From Gammaproteobacteria bacterium (GTDB lineage Bacteria > Pseudomonadota > Gammaproteobacteria > Pseudomonadales > Azotimanducaceae), in contig JAUIKX010000240.1 of the NCBI GenBank assembly GCA_030430515.1, positions 1 through 5,715 of the forward strand: a stretch of DNA of 5,715 nt. Reading direction: 5' to 3'. Made by a program: the position numbers and the translations under genes. Positions 1-5,715 of the stretch are shown piece by piece (positions within the stretch are counted from its first letter, which is position 1; each line of letters starts with the position of its first letter). The notes below the pieces were generated by a model. It ran no database searches, was not told the DNA's origin, and saw nothing but the letters and a program-made list of their open reading frames with translations.

Positions 1-960
1 CGCGGCACCGACCGCCGTCGTGACCACAGGCCGGGCCATACCCAGCGCTTCGATGGTTTTGATCTTGAGTCCCGTACCGAAAAGCATGGGATTGATCACA
101 ACAGACGCTTTCTCATAAGCAGCGGCGATATCGTCCACGCGGCCGAGAAAGTTCAGATCTTCCCGGCTTTCGAGCGCCTGACAGATGGTTCCGGCGATAT
201 CGCATTCGACGTCAGCACACTCACGACGAACAAGCGGCCAGACGTTGTCCAGAAACCATACCATCGAGCGCACGTTGATCGGGTTGTCTGCCCCCAGATA
301 GAACAGCCGTTTCCCCGCAATCCGAGGCGCGCTCGGCGCCAGCTCAACCGAGTGCCCTACAACCACAACCCGCCGCGCACCGAGCTGCTGGTAGTAGGCG
401 GCCTCATGCCGCTGAATTGCGATCACCGCATCTGCTCGTTTCAGCGCCCGTGCTTCGTTACGTTTGCTCGTCGAGTACCATTGCGGGACCATGCCTTGAG
501 ACAGGTACATTTTGTAGCGATCGCCGAAAACATCGTGGGTATCGATCACCTTGAGCACTGAATCTTCAAACAGATTCAACGCCCGCGAGAGAAAAATGTA
601 TTCGACCAGCACGGCATCGAACCTGTGGTGTTGGTGCAAAGCCCGGACCTGCTCATCGGCACCTTCAGGCCACCAGTCGTCCAGACCCCACTGGTAGCCC
701 TGATTCGAGCCGACGCGCCGAAGCAGACGCTGAACGTATACCCGGCGCTTCTCTGCCGCCGGACGACGATAGGCGATCGCGTGGAAGCGTTCACCCAGAT
801 GCTCGCGCATTGCCGCCACGTCCCCTTTCTCTCTTTCGATGTGCAGCAGGTGCACCTCATGACCGAGACTTTCGAGCGTCTTCAGACATTCGAGCACACG
901 CGCGCGGTTGCCGCCCGTCGTTGGAAAGACGGGCGTCGGGGTCACAATGAGAATCTTCAA
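1..960 (-). CDS. GT4-family (GT-B fold) glycosyltransferase, 3'-partial
   Basis: Likely transfers a sugar from an activated donor to a cell-surface glycan or glycolipid acceptor at the cytoplasmic face of the membrane; donor and acceptor are unknown. I translated 320 residues, and the C-terminus is cut by the left edge. The N-terminal Rossmann half opens KILIVTPTPVFP, with GGNRAR at 16-21 and GHEVHLLH at 33-40, followed by the acceptor-side segment THDVFGDR at 141-148. The donor-binding half starts near RLFYLGADNPIN (218-229), continues through LNFLGRVDDI (269-278), and ends in INPMLFGTGLKIKTIEAL (289-306) then ARPVVTT. This is the variant of the GT4 E-x7-E motif with Thr296 at the first Glu and Glu304 kept. 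No signal peptide or membrane helix is visible. TTG at 960 is chosen because an in-frame TGA lies 11 codons upstream with no ATG or GTG between, and the next Met is residue 51, inside the fold. It follows the carboxylase stop by 7 nt, with only a weak GAG ribosome site, suggesting translational coupling. The fold is confident; the function is general. Confidence 0.9.
   Translation of the reverse strand, partial: MKILIVTPTPVFPTTGGNRARVLECLKTLESLGHEVHLLHIEREKGDVAAMREHLGERFHAIAYRRPAAEKRRVYVQRLLRRVGSNQGYQWGLDDWWPEGADEQVRALHQHHRFDAVLVEYIFLSRALNLFEDSVLKVIDTHDVFGDRYKMYLSQGMVPQWYSTSKRNEARALKRADAVIAIQRHEAAYYQQLGARRVVVVGHSVELAPSAPRIAGKRLFYLGADNPINVRSMVWFLDNVWPLVRRECADVECDIAGTICQALESREDLNFLGRVDDIAAAYEKASVVINPMLFGTGLKIKTIEALGMARPVVTTAVGAA
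912..935 (-). repeat. Perfect 8-bp inverted repeat (potential hairpin) early in the glycosyltransferase message
   Basis: The bases cgcccgtc (912-919) and gacgggcg (928-935) are perfect reverse complements separated by an 8-nt loop. On the transcribed strand the stem begins 26 nt into the glycosyltransferase reading frame, covering codons 9-17 (T-P-V-F-P-T-T-G-G). Lacking a U-tract and lying inside a gene, it is not a terminator. It could influence initiation at the TTG start or mRNA stability, or it may be a chance result of GC-rich codons. Confidence 0.35.
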
Positions 961-967
961 ACGCGGC

Positions 968-3900
968 TCACTCGCCGACGGGCTTCACCACCAGCAGCAG
1001 ATCACCTTCGTTGACCTGCTGGCCATTGTCGATGTTGATGCGGGTCACTTCGAACTTCTGTGATGCCGGATACAGCTCCACATCGCCATTGAAGTCCTTC
1101 AACCGAACCGGAGAGAAAATCTTCATCGCTTCGAGCTGGCAGATGGTTGCATTGACGTCGACGACATCGCCTTCAGATACATACGCCGGCTCCGAGGGTG
1201 ACGGCGTGCTGTAGAAGATGGCCGTCGCCGGCGACAGCACGCGCAGCTCGTCGCTGCCCTCGATGGCAACATTTTCCCGGTTGATCAGTCCGGCGCCCTC
1301 TCCGGCACTGGCTTCGATCTCTGCGATCAGCTCCGCTGAATCCGTGCGCTTCAGGAAATCCGGCAGGAAGCCGGTGTCATAATCACCGGCCTTCAGGATC
1401 GGATCCTTCAGCAGACGCCGCAGCAGAGGGATGTTGGTACAGATGCCTTCGATGTTGACCCGGGAAAGGTACTCATCGAGCCGGGCAAGCCCCGCGGCCC
1501 GGTCTTCAGCATGCACGATGATCTGCGCCACCATGCTGTCGTAGTAAGGCGAAACCATCTTGCCCGAAGCGGCTGCGGAGATGATTTCCACCCCCTCTTC
1601 CTCGGGGAACTCGGCAACCGTGATCAAACCCGGGTGGGGTCTGAACTCGAGGTTACGGCCAACCTGCTGAACCCGTTCGGCCGTGACACGAGCCTCGATC
1701 GCATAACCGTTATCCTGAATGTCCAGGTCGGCAATGGACTCGCCGCTGGCAATACGGAACTGCTGGGTGACGATATCGACACCGGACGTCCACTCCGTAA
1801 CAGGGTGCTCCACCTGCAGACGCGTATTCATTTCCATGAAGTACACCGCATCGTTCGGCAAGTCGTAGATGAACTCGACGGTACCCGCACCGACGTAGCC
1901 CACTTCATCGGCAATACGACGGGTGTACTCCAGCACGGCGTCCTTCAGCCGTTCCGGCAACGCGGTGGACTCGGACTCCTCGAGCACTTTCTGCTTGTCC
2001 CGCTGCACACTGCAATCACGGATACCCAGCACACGGGTGTTGCCGTGAGTGTCACGCAGCAGCTGCGCTTCGATATGACGCAGGGAGGTGACGAACTTCT
2101 CGAGGTAAACGTCGCCGTTACCGAAAGCAGCCCTGGCTTCAACGGTGACGCGAACGAACTGCTCATGAAAATCGCTGGCACGCTCCACCACCTGGATCCC
2201 TTTACCGCCACCGCCATGAACGGCCTTGATGAGCACGGGATAACCGATCTCCTCGGCCACCTCTGCTGCGCGCTCTACCGATGTGAGAATACCGTGCGAA
2301 CCGGGCACAACCGGCACACCGAGCTTCAGCGCGGTGTTGATGGCATTGGACTTGTTGCCCATGGTTTCCATGCTGGATACCGGCGGGCCGATGAAGTTCA
2401 CACCGTGCCGACGCACGAGCTCAGCAAACTGGGAGTTCTCCGACAGAAAGCCGATGCCCGGGTGCAGCGCATCAACCTGCTCGTTCTCTGCCACGTTGAG
2501 CACGCTCATGGCGTTGAGATAGCTCTCGTCGGGTGTGTTGCCGCCAATGGCAACGAGCGTGTCCCGTTTTGTCAGCATGTCGGCAACCGCCGAAGTCATA
2601 TCGGGATCGGACTGCACGAGCACCACTTCGATGGCGTTTTTCTGCGCGATGCGAATGAGCTTGGCCGCCGTGCAGCCGCGCGCATGGATGAGCACCCGCT
2701 TCACCGGGCGGATGAGATCCGCATCGGTGTAACGCGGATGATGCGCCACCACTGCGGGCCGTTCTCTTTCCAGAACACCGGCATTGATGCGCTCGACCAC
2801 TTCCGCAACCGACTCGACAGGCACGGGAATGTCCGCGTCGATCTGCTGCAGCCGCTCATCCAGGTCGTCATAGAACGGGTGCTTGACCAGCCCTTGCATG
2901 GATTCCCGGTTCTGTGACAGGTAGTTCGACAGGATCGAGTCCAGCGGCAGGTTCGACGGCGTGACGATCTGTCCGGCAAACGGCATGCTTGTGGCTGAAA
3001 AATAGTAGGTCTGCACCAGCGGGTGGGTCACGAAGCTCGCTTGAGCCCCACCGGTGCAGTCACCGAAACCGAACACGATGACCGGAAGATCGTGGTCGCG
3101 CACGAAGCGGGTGATACGATCGTTCACGGCCGCCATCGAGAAGAGCGCGCCAGCGCCTTCCTTGGTCTGCATGCCGCCGGACGAGATGAAGCAGACCACC
3201 GGCAGGTGCTCTTCGGCACACCGCACGAGCAGGTGACAGAACTTCACCGCGCTGGCCATATCAAACGCACCCGCCTGGAAGCTCACATTCGACACCACCA
3301 CACCCATGCGAACGGCCGCTGAGTCGCTGCTGCCTGCGTTGCTGGCAAAAGACGCGATCCCCGTGACGATACCGCAGGGCGGAATATTCTTGTTCAGTGC
3401 ATCTTCAATGGACACCCGGAATCCCGGAAAGCTCCTGGGGTCACTGGAAATCAGATCGCCGTCAATTTCTTCAAAATCCTTGAAGAAACGGTCGATGATG
3501 TCCTTGTGAGTGATCCGCTTCTGCTGCCGGGACTGTCGCACCACATTCTGAATCTGCAGATCGCGGTAAGCGATGTTGAGACGGTTCCAGAAATCCTTGC
3601 GCCGGCCGATGTTCCGAGGCGCGATGCGGCCCTGATAGTTCTTGCCGGATTTCTCGGAAGCGACGAACGACTGCAACAGACTTTCGAACATATAGGTGAC
3701 GACCACGAACAGCGCGTCCGCCAGATGCGGGAAGCTGAGCCGCTTCCACTCTTCCACCGCCCGGAAAAACTCCGAGCCTTTAGGCTGCGCGAGCACCCGG
3801 CCATACCAGTCGATGAACTGCTCGCGAAGAATCTCCGCTGCGCTTTCTTCGGTCATACCTTCCCGGGCACCGAGGGTCACGCCCCGCGCAGCCAGGCTCA

Positions 3901-5695
3901 GCGTCGTGTCCAGCAGCCCGCCCATGGATTCGCGGGAAAGGGACTGCTCTTTCTGCGCTTCGCCGGCAATGGAGTCGAGGTTGGCAATGATCTGGTCGTA
4001 GACCGAGTCGAACAGCAGCAAGCTTTCGCATTCGCGGATGAAATCCGCCCGCATGTCGTCGTCTACCAGCACTTCCAGAACGGTCAGATCGGCGATGGCC
4101 ACTGCGCGCCCTTCGTCCGGCCTCGGCTTGACGTACTCCGGAAAGCGCCGTTCGAGGAACGTGCGGTTCACCGCGATGTCGCTGCCTTCGATGTCGAGGT
4201 TCGGCAGCAGCGGCTCACCGGTAAGCGCCAGGTTCAGCTCCGAGGTGAGTTGGGTGGCGAGGTAGGTGTCTGACTTGTCATCCACGCCGCGACCGGCCAG
4301 CAGCTTCTTACCCTGAAAGCTGAAACGGCCGAGCATGTGCGGATACAGTTCACCGTCCATACGGATCGCTTCGATGAACTGCCGCGGATCTTCCAGATCG
4401 CTGACCCGCAGAATGCACTCGGTGTCTTCATGGTGCGAAAGCAAGTCGATGAGCGCGCGGATGTTGCCTACCGCCTCACCTTTCCAGCGATTGTAGAGAT
4501 ACACGCCGGTCCGCGTGATCAACGCGTCTCGTGCTTCTTCGTACTTCTGCTGAGGCTCACCAAACAGCAGCCGACCAAGCCGGCCGCGCTCTTCGTTGAG
4601 AGCCTCCTTGCGCTCGGTGTACGAACGGTAGGCTTTGTTCAGGCCGTCGTCGTACACGATCTTGTCCGGGTCCTGCAGCCACTTCAGAAACGACTGCCGG
4701 CGTTCGAGGTCCGCCCGCTTGTCGAGTTCACCCTGGGGCAGCTCCTGATCGGCCAGGCGGCCGTACTGCGAGGTGCTCGTCGCTTTGATGCGCTTGCGCA
4801 GATTCAGATACCGCAGGTAGCGGTAGGCCACGCCAAACACGTTGAGGTATTCGGTGGGGTTCTTCGTCAGTTTAAGCGCGGCGTTGGTCTGCATACGCTG
4901 AAGCTGGTCGGAAGGGCTCAGATAGCGCAGCAGGCTCTCGCGGTAATGGTCGAGGATATACGGGTTGTCGGCGACGAATTCCTGTGCGCGGCTCTCCACG
5001 CGCTCGATGCCGCTCACGATGGCGTCCCGCAGGTGATCGATATTCGGCTCTTTGTCGCCGACGGCAAAGTCGATCACGCCGTCGATGTTGCCCTGCTGGT
5101 AAAGCTCGTAGCTGGACAGCCCGACATACTGCGCACATTCCTGCCAGGACAGGTTGAGACGGCGCGCAATGCTGGCAAGGCCGACCGGCTGGATGGTCGA
5201 AAACACCGCATCTTTCACTGCAAGGAGGACGTTGCTGGCAGCCAGCGGAATGGCGCCTCCGGAGTAGCCGAGGCCGAAGACCACACCGACTGTCGGCACG
5301 TCAACGTTGCAGGACTCCACGATCAGGCGGGAGATGGAATGTGCCTGATTGTTGCGGTTGGCCTCTTCCTTGGAGTCTGCGCCGGGGGTATCCATGAAAT
5401 TGACGATGGGGATCCGCCGCCGCGCGAATACCGTAATCTGCTCGGCAGCCGCCAGATGGTGTTTCGGCATCCACATGCCGTTCTCCACCGAACGGTCCTG
5501 GGCGATGAAGCCAACCAGCCGCTTCTCGCCACCGAAGTCGATCTCGAGCGTCGCCGCATAAAACTGACCGTCGGAGCGTTCGGATTCCACACCTCCGAGC
5601 TGACGGATGACTTCGGGGGCGGGCTTGCGTCGGGTGTCCTCAGCGGGAGCGACCACCGACTCGATGTAGGAGTCCACGTCCATATTAGCCAGCAC
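968..5695 (-). CDS. Single-chain biotin-dependent acyl-CoA carboxylase (CT-alpha / spacer / CT-beta / BC / BCCP), possibly 5'-partial
   Basis: Predicted to carboxylate an acyl-CoA, probably acetyl-CoA, to malonyl-CoA in the cytoplasm: the BC domain charges biotin using ATP and bicarbonate, and the CT domains move the carboxyl group to acyl-CoA. Residues count from GTG at 5695. CT-alpha (AccA-like, about 40-300) has MDTPGA at 101-106, GYSGGA at 143-148 and a late GNIDGVIDF. Residues 301-765 are unrecognised and mostly helical in composition. CT-beta (AccD-like, about 766-955) has ISSGG at 837-841 and TGGAQASF at 881-888, but no Cys4 zinc ribbon. BC (about 997-1450) has LHPGIGFLSEN, the ATP-grasp loop HGGGGKGI at 1160-1167, DCSVQRDKQK, and EMNTRLQVEHPVTE at 1288-1301, whose R1292 and E1296 match the catalytic pair of E. 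coli AccC. BCCP (about 1486-1571) has a TPSP thumb and LEAMKI with biotinyl lysine 1525. The stop is TGA at 970-968. Start is uncertain: neither GTG 5695 nor ATG 5683 has a clear Shine-Dalgarno, and the frame stays open to 5715. Domain calls are secure; substrate is inferred. Confidence 0.93.
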   Translation of the reverse strand: MLANMDVDSYIESVVAPAEDTRRKPAPEVIRQLGGVESERSDGQFYAATLEIDFGGEKRLVGFIAQDRSVENGMWMPKHHLAAAEQITVFARRRIPIVNFMDTPGADSKEEANRNNQAHSISRLIVESCNVDVPTVGVVFGLGYSGGAIPLAASNVLLAVKDAVFSTIQPVGLASIARRLNLSWQECAQYVGLSSYELYQQGNIDGVIDFAVGDKEPNIDHLRDAIVSGIERVESRAQEFVADNPYILDHYRESLLRYLSPSDQLQRMQTNAALKLTKNPTEYLNVFGVAYRYLRYLNLRKRIKATSTSQYGRLADQELPQGELDKRADLERRQSFLKWLQDPDKIVYDDGLNKAYRSYTERKEALNEERGRLGRLLFGEPQQKYEEARDALITRTGVYLYNRWKGEAVGNIRALIDLLSHHEDTECILRVSDLEDPRQFIEAIRMDGELYPHMLGRFSFQGKKLLAGRGVDDKSDTYLATQLTSELNLALTGEPLLPNLDIEGSDIAVNRTFLERRFPEYVKPRPDEGRAVAIADLTVLEVLVDDDMRADFIRECESLLLFDSVYDQIIANLDSIAGEAQKEQSLSRESMGGLLDTTLSLAARGVTLGAREGMTEESAAEILREQFIDWYGRVLAQPKGSEFFRAVEEWKRLSFPHLADALFVVVTYMFESLLQSFVASEKSGKNYQGRIAPRNIGRRKDFWNRLNIAYRDLQIQNVVRQSRQQKRITHKDIIDRFFKDFEEIDGDLISSDPRSFPGFRVSIEDALNKNIPPCGIVTGIASFASNAGSSDSAAVRMGVVVSNVSFQAGAFDMASAVKFCHLLVRCAEEHLPVVCFISSGGMQTKEGAGALFSMAAVNDRITRFVRDHDLPVIVFGFGDCTGGAQASFVTHPLVQTYYFSATSMPFAGQIVTPSNLPLDSILSNYLSQNRESMQGLVKHPFYDDLDERLQQIDADIPVPVESVAEVVERINAGVLERERPAVVAHHPRYTDADLIRPVKRVLIHARGCTAAKLIRIAQKNAIEVVLVQSDPDMTSAVADMLTKRDTLVAIGGNTPDESYLNAMSVLNVAENEQVDALHPGIGFLSENSQFAELVRRHGVNFIGPPVSSMETMGNKSNAINTALKLGVPVVPGSHGILTSVERAAEVAEEIGYPVLIKAVHGGGGKGIQVVERASDFHEQFVRVTVEARAAFGNGDVYLEKFVTSLRHIEAQLLRDTHGNTRVLGIRDCSVQRDKQKVLEESESTALPERLKDAVLEYTRRIADEVGYVGAGTVEFIYDLPNDAVYFMEMNTRLQVEHPVTEWTSGVDIVTQQFRIASGESIADLDIQDNGYAIEARVTAERVQQVGRNLEFRPHPGLITVAEFPEEEGVEIISAAASGKMVSPYYDSMVAQIIVHAEDRAAGLARLDEYLSRVNIEGICTNIPLLRRLLKDPILKAGDYDTGFLPDFLKRTDSAELIAEIEASAGEGAGLINRENVAIEGSDELRVLSPATAIFYSTPSPSEPAYVSEGDVVDVNATICQLEAMKIFSPVRLKDFNGDVELYPASQKFEVTRINIDNGQQVNEGDLLLVVKPVGE

Positions 5696-5715
5696 GCTGC
5701 ACTGCCGAAGAATAT

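Noticed and set aside
153..347. Short minus-strand open frame inside the glycosyltransferase
   Set aside because: It is in a different frame from the GT4 protein, which reads through this stretch without a stop and carries its donor-binding motifs here.
961..985. Possible transcription terminator between the two genes
   Set aside because: No stem-loop with a following T-run is present, and the 7-nt gap is too short. Read-through is expected.
625..1014. 129-codon plus-strand open frame over the glycosyltransferase N-terminus and the gene junction
   Set aside because: The minus strand encodes a clear GT4 N-terminal half here, so the plus frame is a shadow.
1511..2917. 468-codon open frame on the plus strand opposite the biotin carboxylase region
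   Set aside because: It lies wholly antisense to strongly conserved BC and CT-beta sequence. Its His/Arg/Asp/Gly-rich translation matches no fold I know, and GC-rich codon bias commonly keeps this antisense frame open.
3660..3722. Apolar run in the spacer (ALFVVVTYMFESLLQSFV) as a transmembrane helix
   Set aside because: It is interrupted by Glu, Gln and Ser, flanked by soluble catalytic domains that must stay in the cytoplasm, and too short and polar for a confident membrane segment.
3506..4273. 255-codon plus-strand open frame opposite the unrecognised spacer
   Set aside because: Considered because the opposite strand is unrecognised there. However, the minus frame runs continuously between recognisable domains of one protein, and the plus frame has the same shadow-like composition as the others.

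Overview
The window is GC-rich, fully coding and transcribed leftward (minus strand). It looks like chromosomal DNA of a Gram-negative bacterium. A proteobacterium, perhaps a marine gammaproteobacterium, is my guess from base composition and protein style; the sequence does not prove it. There are no RNA genes, mobile elements, CRISPR arrays or non-coding stretches longer than a few bases.

Right and centre (about 968-5715): one uninterrupted reading frame of at least 1,575 codons. It encodes a single polypeptide carrying every catalytic part of a biotin-dependent acyl-CoA carboxylase. From the N-terminus the order is an AccA-like carboxyltransferase alpha domain, about 465 residues that I do not recognise, an AccD-like carboxyltransferase beta domain, a full AccC-like biotin carboxylase, and an AccB-like biotin carrier domain whose lysine is residue 1525. 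Most bacteria make acetyl-CoA carboxylase from four separate subunits. Eukaryotic single-chain ACC uses a different order (BC, BCCP, CT-beta, CT-alpha). This permuted architecture is the main point of interest in the window. The frame has no stop before the right edge, so the true N-terminus may lie outside.

Left (1-960): seven bases after the carboxylase stop, a GT-B glycosyltransferase of the GT4 type starts at a TTG codon. It runs off the left edge, so 320 residues are visible and the C-terminus is missing. The tight spacing and shared strand suggest one operon with translational coupling. How an acyl-CoA carboxylase and a sugar transferase work together cannot be read from the sequence. 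A link through envelope glycolipid or polysaccharide synthesis is only a hypothesis.
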